This document shows, one piece after another, positions 9,975-20,836 of a stretch of 64,000 nt of DNA. The notes beneath the pieces were generated by a model. That model was not told the DNA's origin. It did no database searches and worked only from the letters and a program-made list of their open reading frames with translations. How positions within the stretch are numbered: position 1 is the stretch's first letter; every line of letters begins with the position of its first letter. The stretch spans positions 216,972,116 through 217,036,115 of the forward strand of contig NC_092877.1 in NCBI RefSeq assembly GCF_028372415.1. Direction: 5' to 3'. This stretch comes from Notamacropus eugenii (lineage: Eukaryota > Chordata > Mammalia > Diprotodontia > Macropodidae). A program made the position numbers and the translations under genes.

Positions 9975-10290
9975 AGTTAGGAGTGGAGATAGGAAAGAAT
10001 TGACTACGGATGGCCTCACCATGTTCTTAAATGGTGGTTCTGGACAAGATTCAGTGACTAGAGGAAGGGACAATAAAGATGGAGATATCTCCATGATAAA
10101 AAGACTGTTTGGAGTGGATTGAAAAGTCTGAAATGTATGGAGCAGAGCCAGGAGAGAAGTGAGTATGGATGATCTGGCCATTACCTTAAATGGTAGTTCT
10201 AGGACAGATGTCATTAATTGAAGCAGGGGGACTTCAACTGTGAAATTATCTCCAGGGCAAAAAAGACTCCTGGGACCTAAAGGAAAGTGG
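9975..10290. repeat. Imperfect tandem duplication, period about 160-165
   Basis: Copy 1 (about 9982-10120) and copy 2 (about 10145-10285) share, in the same order, GGATGGCCTCACCATG versus GGATGATCTGGCCATT, and CTTAAATGGTGGTTCTGGACA versus CTTAAATGGTAGTTCTAGGACA. GGGACAATAAAGATGGAGATATCTCCATG versus GGGACTTCAACTGTGAAATTATCTCCAG and AAAAAGACT complete the match. The parent sequence is probably the L2 interior that continues from 9955, but this is inferred. A 121-residue minus-strand frame here is incidental. Confidence 0.65.
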
Positions 10291-10361
10291 GGAGCTGGAA
10301 AAAGGAGATAAAAAATGCTGTAGTCATAATACATCTTTATTTTAACAAAACATGTTAGAAA

Positions 10362-10875
10362 GTCTTGTGTTATATCCTCATCAACTAGATAGAAAATGGA
10401 AGCTGTATGATAGTTCAGTTAGATGGATTCCAAACTCTTTGAATGATTGTACTCCAAGAAAATTAACTAAGGCACTGCTATCACTTTCAGGAGAAGTCTC
10501 TATTGATGTGCCTTAGGATCCTGTTCCTTTTCAATATTTTTATCAGTGATCTATATGAAAAAGAGTCTGTGTCTATCAACTTTGTGAATGACACAAAACT
10601 AATATATTTGATTCCAAAAAGACATCTCAACAGATTGGAACAATGAGCATAGATTCACCTTTGGTTTATGCAATAGCTCTCTAACAATTAGAGCTGTGCA
10701 AAAAATGAAATGGACAATTTTATTCCTCATTTCATTCTCCATCACTAAAAGTGGGATAATCCTAATTACCTGTTAGAATGTCATAAAGACCATTCATTCA
10801 TGGAACAAGACTTTGCAGTAGCTGATCTCTAAGATCCCTTCCAGCTTTAACATTATCTGACTCTATGAGTCTGCT
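10362..10875 (+). mobile_element. CR1/L3 LINE, polymerase end and 3' tail
   Basis: The right copy of the direct repeat (to 10483) is followed by 'GEVSIDVP' then 'FQYF' and 'FVNDTK' near 10590. These match CR1 'GVPQGSVLGP', 'LFNIFINDL' and 'FADDTKL', with the YADD-type box decayed. The tail at 10825-10870 (ATCTCTAAGATCCCTTCCAGC, then ATCTGACTCTATGAGTCTG) is the standard L3/CR1 3' end. Confidence 0.82.
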
Positions 10876-12335
10876 TTACCCCACCAATTTAAAAATACAT
10901 TTACCACGAGTTTTAGTTGAGACCTACCCTTTCCTGTATCCTTTAAGCACTGAAAGGGTGATTTGAACAATACTGCTGCTGGTGCTGCCAGGTACAAGAA
11001 GGGTTAGCTTTTCTAAGATTGCCTAAGAGTCGTGTTCAATAGCAGTAAATATTCTATAATGAGATGTGCATAAATAATTTGCAGTCCTCTTCCCATCTAT
11101 TCCAAATGGTGCTAAAATAAAATGGACTTGGCAGATATAGATCTGTCTAATTGGAGTCCATTATGGTAGCCTTCCACCAGCCGTAAGAAATCTTAAGGGA
11201 ATTTTTGTCCTCTTCAGCCTTCTAAATTATAGAATGGCATGACCAATGGAGTATATCTCCCTGTGGAAGGGATATGCCGTAAACTTTTTTTTTGGCTTCC
11301 TCTTCAGCAAGCTCAGGAGGGAGATCCATGCGTGTTTGCAGATACTGAAATTATGGGTGATTGTTTCACTGTAACTTTTTAAAATGAAAAACTTTGGGCC
11401 TTTCCTTTCCTCTTCTCCCTGCTTCCCCTTTGCCATGGAGCCCTTTCCCCATTAAATACAAGACAGCAGGGAACGTTTCCTTGTGCACTCTTCTCCGACA
11501 ATCTAATTTACTGAAACAAAGGTTACCTAAGAAACAGTAGCACCCTTTTGAAGCACAGTATAAAATACTGTGATGTTGCTGCAGCTGTGGCAAACAAAAT
11601 TGGCCAGACATGTCCCATTAGGGTATCCGGTCCTAAGTGCAGTGGAGATTGGAAATACAATTTGGCACCTCCTGATATCACACAAACATCATTTAGGATA
11701 TTCTCTCCTGGCTCCTGGAAGGCTTCAAAGGAGCTTTTGGTCCTTTGAAGGATTCCCAGGTCTCTTGCTTTCCATTTTTACTTCTACTTAAACTCCCATT
11801 TCTTCTTTTCATTAGCCTTTCCTTTCTTTTTTCAGCATCCCCCTTCTGCCTCATGTCAACTTGAATTTTTTCCCCTCTTTGTCACTTTTCTCACTCTGTT
11901 TTTAACCTCCTTTTCTCTCTGCCTATTTCCCACTTCTTTCTCCTGGCTCATGGACGACTGCTCTAATTATCCCTACTACAGCTGGGCTTCACATTTGTCA
12001 TGTTGGCAGGTGGTGGGGGATTCGAGTGAAACTCTTCCTGAAGCCATGTGTTAAAGTTTTGTGAAATTTATCCATTTCTGCTTACAAGTTTTTCAGGGAT
12101 TCATCCAAACTTCCGTAGGGAACAGAAGCCCATCATCCTCTGCATATAAGAGGATGATTTGTGTGTCCACAAACATATGTTCCGAGTGTGCTTAAACATA
12201 GATAATTGTTGTCCACGGAACTGCATTAGGCACTTTCTGATGTGCTATATTTGCACAAATGTTAATCTTATATTATTTATATCCTGTATTAGATACTGCA
12301 CTGTTTCTCATTCTTTCATGTAATCTTGAGCTGTA
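10876..12335. other. Repeat-poor unassigned block
   Basis: No interspersed repeat is recognised. Base composition is more even than the flanks, with pyrimidine-rich tracts at 11395-11440 and 11810-11945. Open frames of 66-81 residues on both strands overlap at 11366-11791 with no domain or splice support. Absence of repeats over 1.4 kb makes this a reasonable place to test for conserved non-coding sequence. Confidence 0.5.
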
Positions 12336-12480
12336 CATTCAATTCATTTTCAATAAACATTTACTAAGCCCTATTACGTTCAAGGGACTGTGTTAGGGTC
12401 TGAGGATACAAATACAGGAGTGAAAAACTGCCCTTCCCTTCAGGGAACTTTCTATGGACTCCACACAATCCAGTTCAATC
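12335..12480 (-). mobile_element. L2 LINE 3' end, antisense
   Basis: CAATAAACATTTACTAAGCCCTATTACG, GACTGTGTTAGGGTCTGAGGATACAAATACAGG and CTTCAGGGAACTTTCTATGG follow the antisense L2 3' end in order. Confidence 0.8.
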
Positions 12481-13314
12481 AGAACTATATTTGCTGTGTG
12501 GCAATGCTTCTCTGTGGCTTAGCACCTCGTGACTTTCATAGTTAGATCGAGTCAGTTTTGAATTTGTTTTCTAGTTCTGTTCATGTCAAGGAGGCAATGG
12601 AAAGACATTCTTGCCCTTTGGACTGACTTCATCTCTCTCTCTCTTTTTCTCATTCAGGGGGAACTGCTGTCCTTCCTTCCGAGAAGTTTCTTCAGTGATT
12701 TCGACCAGAATAGAGATTTATTTTGCCCCATTACAGTACCTCATAAGGACCCCTAGAAGCTACGCGTCTGATCTTGTCTCAAGTCTCTATTTTCCCCATT
12801 CCTGTGACAACATGAGTGAACTATAAGGCTCTAGCCAAAATGGATAGTCATTCCCAAGCATACATCTCTACTGTTGAATTGCAAAATGCAGGTGTCAACT
12901 TGTGCAATTTCAGGTTGTTTTTTTCACTAAAGTATTAGCTAATGTTCACTTATGTACCCTCGAGGTTAACTTTATACATGCTAATTACATATTCCACAAA
13001 GCATATACCTAAACAAACAACCAGAAACACGCATGAACACTCCTAAATGACTTCCTATTTTCACACATACCTGTTAATCCCTCACCGTGGTTACAAGCAA
13101 TTGGAGAGTGGGGGAAGGTAGTCCTACCACTCTGTTAGTCAGTCACAGTAGCAGAGTTGATGGCCTTTGGGAATTGCCATTAGGCTTTTGAGACTTGGAA
13201 TGAATCCAAAGACAGCTGGGGCAAATAAGCAAGTGGAATCTTTGGCAAGGATAACTGATCCTTAGGCACGAGGAATGTCAATCTTCCTGGCCAGCCCCAG
13301 GGAACTTTTGCCTT
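12481..13314. other. Unassigned non-coding sequence
   Basis: No repeat recognised. CTCTCTCTCTCT at about 12632-12643 is a very short dinucleotide run. The 71-residue frame at 12611-12826 shows no domain. Confidence 0.45.
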
Positions 13315-13561
13315 GGACTATGTAGTCCAAAGAATCACAAAGATTTAAAATTAGGAGGGAAATCAGATCAAGTCCAACATATGTAGGGAGTGGAATCCTC
13401 TGTGCGGCATCCTGGACAAGTGTTCATCAAGTTTCCACTTGAAAACCTCTAGTGAAAGGGAACCTCTAGAGGCTGAGCATTCTGTTTGGGGAGCTCTGGT
13501 CGCTAAAACATTTTTCCTTACCTTGAGTGCATCTATGTGATCTCCATCTACTACTTATAAG

Positions 13562-13790
13562 AAATATTTTTATTAATTAACTTTAGTTGCCAACATTCAC
13601 TTCCACAAGATGTTGAGTTCCAAATTTTCTTCCCATCTCTTCTTCTCCCCACCCCAAGACAGTGTGCATTCTGATTAGACCTTCTCCCAATCTAACCTCC
13701 TTTCCATAACCCCCTTTCTCTGATCTCCCTCCCCTCTATCTTCCCTTAGGGCAAGATCATCTATTGTTTTTATTGGCAAGAAGTACAAAT
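13562..13790 (-). mobile_element. L1-like 3' end piece inserted in CR1/L3
   Basis: TATTTTTATTAATTAACTTT is followed by GAGTTCCAAATTTTCTTCCCATC and a long run of C/T (CTCCCCACCCC, CTCCCTCCCCTC). This is the antisense layout of marsupial L1 3' ends (T-rich tail, then G-rich tract on the complement). It cleanly separates two halves of the surrounding CR1/L3. Family assignment is moderate. Confidence 0.5.
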
Positions 13791-13874
13791 TGAATCTTTC
13801 TTCCACTTTCACAGACTTTCAAATACTTGGAGACAGCTACCTAGGTCTTCCCTAAGCTAAACATCTTCAATTTT

Positions 13875-13995
13875 TCAATTGATCAATCAACACATAATTA
13901 TTAGGGACCTACTACATACTAGGCACTGGGTGATTCAAACACAATAAAGGAAATACTACCTGCTCCTGGGGACTGTACATTTTATGTTATGGTCT
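13875..13995 (-). mobile_element. L2 LINE 3' end, antisense, nested in CR1/L3
   Basis: GATCAATCAACACATAATTATTAGGGACCTACTACATACTAGGCACTGGGTGATTC followed by CTGCTCCTGGGGACTGTACATTTTATG is antisense L2. It inserted in, or sits between, the antisense CR1/L3 segments. Confidence 0.75.
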
Positions 13996-14744
13996 ATAGT
14001 CCCCTTACTAGCCTCTGAATAGACTCATTCAAATTCCTTCCTTCAAGGAGGTTCCTAGAACTGAAAACAATCTTACTTGGGTCATCTTAGAAGCACAGAT
14101 TGCCCCAGGATTGTCTTCTCCCTCTACTGTCCCTCTACTTATGAAACCTAAGATGGTACCTACTGTTTTACCTGCAATGTCACATTGACATTTTGAGCTT
14201 ACAGTCCATCAGAACCTATCTTTAGTACCTGAACTACCTCCTCTATCCGAGATTTGTGAAGTTGATCTTTTTAAACCACATATAGAATTTCACATTCAAG
14301 CTAATTCAAGTTTGTCTTATTAGAGTTATCCCATTGTTCCAGTCTACTGAGATTATTTTGGATCTAACCTTTGTCCTCTAGTGACTTAGGAAACCCTTCA
14401 AGCTTCATTTCATCTGCAAATTGGACAGGCATGCTGCCTATGCTTTCATCTACGTTACCGAAAAAAATTAATGTTGAACAGCGTATGGTCAAGGAGGTAT
14501 CTGTGGGACACTCTACTGGAGACCTCCCTCCAGTTCATGCCAACTCATTAATGACTACTCTTAGGGTACCATGATTCAACCAGCCCTGAATAGATGTCTG
14601 CTTCCTTGCTGAGGAAAATGATCAGAAATGAATTGTCCCTGAGCTTTTGCTCTTTCCTATTAATCTAGACTTATTATTAGGTTGACTGCAGGATACTGAA
14701 TTTTTCAGTCACATCAACTCTTACAGACCAATTATCATATAATA

Positions 14745-14985
14745 GTAGGATTTGTATGGTTCTTGAAGGTTTCCAAGCATTTTATAAATGTTATCTCATT
14801 TGATTCTCACAATGACCTTATAAGTAGGTATTATTATCCCCATTTTATGGAAAGGGGACTAAAGTTGAGAAAAATTAAGTGACTGATCCAAGATCATACA
14901 GCTAGTAAATATCAGAGGCTAGATTTGAGGTCAGGTCTTCCTAACTACAGGTCCAATGTTCTATCCATTGTATATAACCTATGAT
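14745..14985 (-). repeat. MIR/CORE-SINE
   Basis: A near-complete antisense MIR: TTATCTCATTTGATTCTCACAATGACC, ATTATTATCCCCATTTTATGG, AAGATCATACAGCTAG, TTTGAGGTCAGGTCTTCC and TGTTCTATCCATTG, in the expected order. Confidence 0.88.
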
Positions 14986-15489
14986 GAGGGAGTACCCAAA
15001 TTCACAAAACCATGGATCCTTTAAGTATTAAAGTATAAATATTATAAAATTCTCACTTTTCACATTCTTAGGATAATTGATTTAAAGTGAGGAAATACTT
15101 TAGAGATTATGTGATTTTCCCAGTCATACATGCTGAAGCAGAATTTGCGCACAGTCCTTTATGATTTCCAGTCAAGTATTCCATCTGTTCTGCCACCTAC
15201 CTTCCACACATGACCTGAATTTAGTCTACCAAGAGATAAGGAATTGTATTGTTGGAATTAAGTAGAATTGTTATTGGCAAAAACATTTTTTTAAACCTGT
15301 TTATATGTACCACTCCAAAAGCATTTAAAGGTAAATATTTTTTCAGGGGAAAATTGTACAAAAACGACTATAAAATATTAGCTGAATTTAAATGACTACT
15401 TCCATTGGATTCTTAGTTGGACTGTTTTCTGATTTAAGGGAACTGGGCATTTTCTGCTTTTGCATTTACTTTATCTTTTTTTTCAGATA
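14986..15489. other. Unassigned, with MIR-like trace
   Basis: 15070-15200 contains AAGTGAGGAAATACTTTAGAGATTATGTGATTTTCCCAGTCATACATGC and TTCCATCTGTTCTGCCACC, which resemble a very worn antisense MIR. The rest is unassigned. Confidence 0.35.
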
Positions 15490-15700
15490 CAACATAGTTT
15501 GTTGAATAGAGGTTTAGCCTTGAAGCCAGGAAGACTCGGATTTACGTCCCATCTCTGATACATACTCATGATATAATCTTGAACAAGCCACTTAAAGTCT
15601 CAGTGCTCTAGGTAGTTTGAGACCTGTGTTGGGTAAAGGTAGCTTATTCACTTAGAAGTGTTCTATGCCAATGAAATGCCAGGTGCAGTCTCTATCCCTA
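15490..15700 (+). repeat. SINE-D family copy
   Basis: Head and B-box-like GAAGCCAGGAAGACTCGGATTTACGTCCC, then CAAGCCACTTAAAGTCTCAGTGCTCTAGG, then the distinctive tail GAAGTGTTCTATGCCAATGAAATGCCAGGTGCAGTC. The same layout recurs at 17.7, 18.2, 41.4, 53.2 and 61.3 kb. By structure it is a tRNA-derived SINE; the LINE partner of its tail is not identified. Confidence 0.7.
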
Positions 15701-17699
15701 TTTAATTTTTAAAGGAGGCACAAAGTAGAGTCGTCTTCTGTGGCCTAACTTGAACTGGTTTGCATTATTAATTTTTTCCACATTTCCTGGTGCTATTTAT
15801 TGTGGAGAGGGAGCCGTAGAGATGAATGCAATCAAATCAACAATTGAAGTTTGGGGAGTTATTTCAGACATTAACATGGTAATGAAGAAGGGAAGGAAGG
15901 CGAAAGTAACTGACGGAAAAAAACAAAACAAAATAAGGGGAAAAAAACCAACCTGAGAAATCTGATCCAAGAGAATCTTAATTTAGGAGGTAAATACAAT
16001 AACATATGTACAGTATTAAGCATCCTCATACACACATACTTAGTTTGAGCATTTCCAGGTCTTTGTAAAAGAGACTAATCTCCTCAAGCAAGCTCACTGA
16101 GAGTTCTGGGCCCCCACTACCTGAAATATGAGCAGATCTAATCTCAGAGCCCAGTGGATGAAATGCTAGTTTGTTAATCAGCCTCACGAGCTGACCCATT
16201 GCAAGTTCTGTGTTTGCTAAACACCATCTGCCTGTGTGGACTCTTGAAAGAGAACGACTCAAGGATTTTAATTATCAGGGGAGTGTGTTCTGTATCAGTC
16301 AGTCACCAGCATGACTGATCAGACTTCTCTTTAAATCTACATCCAGTTTCCCCTCTCCTGATGTGAACAAATTAAATTTTGTTATGTTGGTGATTGTGAA
16401 ATGCTTTCTATTGCATAGAGGACCTCCTGATTGGAATGCTCCTGTTATAATCATTGGTTTTCCAGGAGTCATTCAGGAAATGTTCTCAGCCCCACATAAT
16501 CCTCCTCTGCACAAAGAAACACCGGAGGATTTTGCAGCTAGTTATTTAATATACAGATAGTCAAGAGGAGTCACTCAAATGCATTTTATTTCGAAGAACT
16601 AGCTAGTTAAAATGTAAGGCTGTTGCCAAGAAACATGGCAGTATTCTTTTCCTCTCCATAAATGCCGCAGATAATTGTCTCTAAAAAGGTAAGAAGGTAC
16701 TTGAAATCTGATCTGCCGCCTGCATACTGAGGTGCTTCATGTAGTCAGAGAGGTTTATGATAATGAAATCCTACTTCCTCAATTTACATTTCTTTAGTGC
16801 TTATTTTCTTATGCAAATTCCCCAATTTTTTTTCACTACCTAGAAACAGATTTATGGATGAATGAATTCCCTCCTCCTAATGAAAATGTTTCAATGTTCC
16901 CTGTCTCTAAGTCTATGGAAGGATATTTGTTTGGGTGATTAAGATCCAGGCTAGCCTGGTATTCATACAACACTGAGCTTTGGAAAAATAATCATGTTAT
17001 CTGTGATTGTAACAGAAAAGCAAGCTTCAATAGTAATCGTGCATTCATTTAAACAAAGATGTGAAGCTAAATCTGTATTTTTTTTTGAAATAGTTACAAA
17101 GACCAAAAATAGTCAGTTTATTTTACAATGAAAAAAAGCCATGAAGGTTCTTTGACTACAGCCAAAGGAGAAGCTAAAAATGTAAAAAGCTATTTATTCA
17201 TAGAAGCCATCTATTATTTAATTGCAATGTTAACAGGAGAGAGCTCCTCAAGTAATTTGTGTCAAAGAGGAAGTGTTTTGGCATCATAAGATAAATCTTC
17301 TAAAGAGTCTATGACATTGACTCAGTGGATGTGATGATAGAAATAGAATAAAAAGGAGAGGAAAAAACAGGGAGAGCTATTGTGTTCTCTTCCATGATAC
17401 TAGCACTGAAGTGACAAATTTGGAACAGTTTCATGTCTACTCTTTATCAAGAAAAATATCTTTTTCTTATTTTGATAAGAAATCATTGAAGTCATTCTGT
17501 ATCTTAAGAATCATAGTTTCACATCATTTTCTTATGGGAACATCTGAATGATCATTTTAAAAACGATTTCTGCATTTCATTTTCTCAAAATGCTCCTGTT
17601 AAACCTTGGAATTTGAACCTTTGTTATTTGGCGTTCTTCAAAATCAGATTGCACTTTTCCCTCATCAAATAAGGACAGAAATCGGACATGTGTTTTCTT
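15701..17699. other. Repeat-poor unassigned block
   Basis: About 2 kb without recognised interspersed repeats. It contains an RFX-like partial palindrome (TGTTGCCAAGAAACATGGCA, 16621-16640). It also has four A/T-rich MADS-box-like sites at 17103-17112, 17174-17183, 17190-17199 and 17211-17220. Frames of 62-78 residues have no domain. The features fit a conserved non-coding region, but conservation cannot be seen from one sequence. Confidence 0.45.
17103..17220. promoter_or_regulatory. Candidate cluster of MEF2/SRF-like A/T-rich sites
   Basis: CCAAAAATAG, CTAAAAATGT, CTATTTATTC and CTATTATTTA lie within 118 bases. Each is one or two mismatches from the MEF2 consensus YTAWWWWTAR or the CArG box. 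In AT-rich DNA such matches arise by chance, so this is only a candidate. Confidence 0.2.
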
Positions 17700-17892
17700 T
17701 GGTACATGGTAAAGAATTCCCTCTGCCAATGCCGGTGGACATCTTCTCCGCCCTTTATAGTTTTAGAGAGTTGTCTAGAGAACTGAGAAACTAAATGATT
17801 TGTTCGGGGTCACATAGCAAGTATATGTTAGAGGAAGCCCCAGGTCTCCCTAGTTTCTAGGCCACTGCACCATTTGCTGTGAAGCCAAACTT
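17700..17892 (-). repeat. SINE-D family copy, antisense
   Basis: GGTAAAGAATTCCCTCTGCCAATGCCGGTGGACATCTTCTCC is the antisense tail. TTTAGAGAGTTGTCTAGAGAACTGAG and CGGGGTCACATAGCAAG are the core. CCCCAGGTCTCCCTAGTTTCTAGGCCACTGCACC is the head. Confidence 0.75.
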
Positions 17893-18177
17893 CCTCTGTG
17901 CCATCTAATACTTTATAGAATTTTCACTAGTCAAAATTCTGTAGTTACTAGACCTCATGGTGGCTTTTTCAAATTCAGCTGTTAGGTTTTTTGACAGGGG
18001 GTGTGATTTCATTGATGTAGTGAACTTCAAGTGAAGAAACTTCCTGCACCTGGTCTGCAATGCATATTCTTAAAGAGTTACTTGGAACACCAAATATTAG
18101 CCCTAAAGGTCTAAAGTATCATTTTATGCTTCATGTTTATTTAAAATATATATATATGTATATATATTTTAGTGAAA

Positions 18178-18350
18178 GGCAGCATGGTATAGTGAAGGAG
18201 AAAGAGCTGACTTCAAGAAGGCCTCTGACTCATGTTGGCAGTGAGACTCTGTAATCTTTCGATGTCCTCAGGCAATTTTCTAAGACTGTAAATTACAGAG
18301 AAGATGCTGAACTTTGTTCCTCAGAGGAAGTTTCTGAATGGGTATCCTTT
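18178..18350 (+). repeat. SINE-D family copy, decayed
   Basis: GGCAGCATGGTATAGTGAAGGA is the head, TTTCGATGTCCTCAGGCAATTTTCTAAGACTGTAAATTACAGAG the core, and GGAAGTTTCTGAATGGGTATCCTTTACACCATTGAAATCA the tail. A (TA)n tract at 18145-18170 lies just upstream. Confidence 0.65.
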
Positions 18351-18399
18351 ACACCATTGAAATCAAATCCTGGTCAAATGAAAAGAAATTCTTTAGCAT

Positions 18400-18476
18400 C
18401 TATGTTTTAATTTCCTGATGTACCTACCACAGGCACTTAAAAATGTTTGTTGATTGACTGACTGGTGTGGATACTC
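18400..18476 (+). mobile_element. L2 LINE 3' end fragment
   Basis: CACAGGCACTTAAAAATGTTTGTTGATTGACTGACTGG is the typical L2 end with its TGAATGA/TGACTGA-like terminal repeats. Confidence 0.65.
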
Positions 18477-20055
18477 TCCTCGCCAATGGCAATTCCCACT
18501 GTATGAGGTGGTCTTCATGAGTACCTGTGGTCAAAAAAATTCATCACTTGGTGACCAAGCTTCTAGTGACAAATTCTCAAAATACTAACTTAGCTGGCTT
18601 TCAAGCAACATACATTACAAGTGTCAAAACCTTGAAAGCTTAAAGTTTATCCTTCTTAGCATAGTTTTTGAAAAATCACCACACCACAATGAGGTGGCAT
18701 ATTAAAGCTTTAGTAGTAAGTAACACCATCATGCATATGGTGCTTTAATTTGCATAGATCCTGACATGGTAAGCCCTAAAAGTATTTTCCCACCTAAAAG
18801 AATCTCACAAACCATAATAATATAGAAAATGAAGTAGACTAATGTCAAGTGATTGACTTTATTTTAGAATGTAGAAGAAAAGAATAGAATAAGAGGACCT
18901 CTCAGAGACATAGACATATAAGTATGATGGAAAATTAAACATGGGATTTAAACACCACCTTTGTTCAGACCCTGATTGGAGACAACCCCTACAGGTTATG
19001 TGAACATGGATAAGAGACTCAGCCACTCAGCCTTCCAAGCACTTCTCTGAAATCACAAACTGAAAAACAGTTGTCAATATATACTGCTTGATAGAGTTTT
19101 CTCATTGAATATCTCCCTGCCACCAATGATAACAAAGATCTGAATACCGTAATGGAATGAGTTGAAGGTAAATGATGTATCCAGTATCAGATTGGCATCT
19201 TTAAGCTACAGTGCTTCAGTATCTCTGTTGAAGGTGTCTAGTAATCCTTTGTAAAACCAAGTAAAGTCACCATAAACCAGATTATGTGAGGTGAATATGC
19301 AATATTTTCTCGTGGCATTTTTAGGTACATGTGGGGGTATAGTAATTTTTCCTCAAAAAACACACATTTAAGATATTCTTTTACATTAAATAATACCTTA
19401 GTGGTTTGAAAGAGTTACCACATACCCCAAATAGCTTTGATATATTTAGTGTTCTTAAAAACAATTCTGTTTGGTATTCTGAATTTGATAAATACCAACA
19501 AATGTGAACATTTCCATAAAGAAGAACAAAAAAAATCACATATGAAACCATGAATTTCTGTTATGTACAGTTTGTTTTCTTAAGTAAATAAATTCAACAT
19601 ATTAGTTAAAAAAAAAAGAAAAAGAAAGAAATACTACTAAGAATTTTACTCTTCGTAAGATCTTTTCCCTAGTGGTGGGTCCAAAGATATTGTTTATAAG
19701 TGATGATAATTAGCAAACCACCAGATATATTCTTTCATTTTTTGAAGGTATGGTCCAGGATATTAAAAAGTTGGTAGCTTCCCCTAGGATTTGGACATCA
19801 CTTTTAGACCAATCCCCTCAAAGGGTTTTTTCCTTAAGATGTTCTACTAGTTTGAGCTCTAACTTTGACTTAAGACAGATGACTATGGTAGCTTGTCAAA
19901 TGATTTGATGTTGTTCCTGCTTAAGCCCCACTCTAGCACATTTGAAGAGGACCCCTTTAGGGTATGTATAGATGAGGGTCATTTATGTTAGTCTGCTGTG
20001 TCTCCTTCCAAAGGAAGAAGAAAGAAAACCTTCTCCTTTGGATCACTTTCTGCAT
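18477..20055. other. Unassigned non-coding sequence
   Basis: No repeat recognised apart from an A-rich run (A10GAAAAAGAAAGAAA) at 19606-19631. Frames are short and featureless. Confidence 0.45.
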
Positions 20056-20282
20056 TGAGTTTCCCTCATCATCTCCTGCTCTTAGTTTCCTCCCATGATT
20101 ACTTGTATTTATTTTGTATATGTTCTTTTAACATTCATTTATGGACATGTTTCATCAAGAAAATGCAAATTCAAGGGCAGGGACTATCTCCCATTTGTCT
20201 TGGTATTCACGGTGCCTAAAGTAGTGCCTGACAAATGAAAGGGAATTAATGAATGCTTGTTGATTATTTGAATGGGATCACG
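20056..20282 (+). mobile_element. L2 LINE 3' end
   Basis: CAAGGGCAGGGACTATCTCCC, TTGTCTTGGTATTCACGGTGCCTAAAGTAGTGCCTGACAAATG and AATTAATGAATGCTTGTTGATTATTTGAATG follow the L2 3' end in order. Confidence 0.85.
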
Positions 20283-20720
20283 GTGCACAAGTCAGTGCTT
20301 CCAATAGGTAGGAACTTCCCACTTGACAAAGGGGTTTAAAGTTTCCTTCACTCTGTAGAAGCAACCTTACATATTGAATTGCTCTGGACTGGGGTCAAGG
20401 GGAAAAATACAGTGATAGCCAAGCTCTACACATTACCCTCTTTGGATCTGATAATAGGAGGAAATGAAAAGCAAATGGGAGAAGAAAATCCAACCATGAA
20501 AACCCAAGGTTGATGGTTACATTTATTTGAAAGGTAGACTAATTATTATCTGCATTTTATATATGGGAAATCTAAGCCTCTTTGTAAGGAAAGGGGTTTG
20601 TCTCAGCTTGCCAAAATCAAATCATTAGGAATCCTGATTTTTTTTTTTAAGTTTGTTTGTAATAGGTGCACAGTTTTACGTTTAGGAATCACTCCTGCAG
20701 TCAAATTTCCAATATGCTGA
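20283..20720. other. Unassigned non-coding sequence
   Basis: No feature recognised; a T9 run lies near 20640. A faint MIR-like antisense trace (TTATTATCTGCATTTTATATATGGG) is present at 20535-20575. Confidence 0.4.
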
Positions 20721-20721
20721 A

Positions 20722-20836
20722 ATGGACAGCATGGTGGACTTAGAGTCAATAGCTACCTTTATGATATTGACAGCCTTCTTTAAATTCTCTAAGCCTCAGT
20801 TTGTTCATGTGTAAAAAGATAGAGAGTTGGTCTACA
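20722..20836 (+). repeat. SINE-C (MAR1-like, L3-type tail) partial
   Basis: ACAGCATGGTGGACTTAGAGTCA is the head, CTCTAAGCCTCAGTTTGTTCATGTGTAAAAAGATAGAGAGTTGGTCTA the core and start of tail. A hAT element begins where the L3-like end is expected. Confidence 0.65.

Larger units (their letters stand above)
13315..14650 (-). mobile_element. CR1/L3 LINE, antisense, with internal insertions
   Basis: Antisense landmarks run in order: GATCAAGTCCAACATATG, AAGTTTCCACTTGAAAACCTC, TTTTTCCTTACCTTGAGT, then (after an insert) CTTTCAAATACTTGGAGACAGCTACC and CTAAGCTAAACATCTTC. A further insert intervenes, then TAATGACTACTCTTAGGG and CTCCACTGGAGACCTCCCTCC-like text (14510-14570). Near 14395-14450 the minus strand reads 'SMPVQFADEMKL', the FADDTKL polymerase box. 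Inserts: 13562-13790 and about 13875-13995. It is an inactive, 3'-bearing copy. Confidence 0.82.

Noticed and set aside
9969..10334. 121-residue minus-strand frame
   Set aside because: Antisense to a tandemly duplicated L2-like segment; the repeated FKVMARSS/FKNMVRPS words reflect the duplication, not protein repeats.
11366..11791. Cluster of 66-81 residue frames on both strands in a repeat-poor block
   Set aside because: Frames on both strands overlap and none contains a recognisable motif; the block is more likely non-coding.
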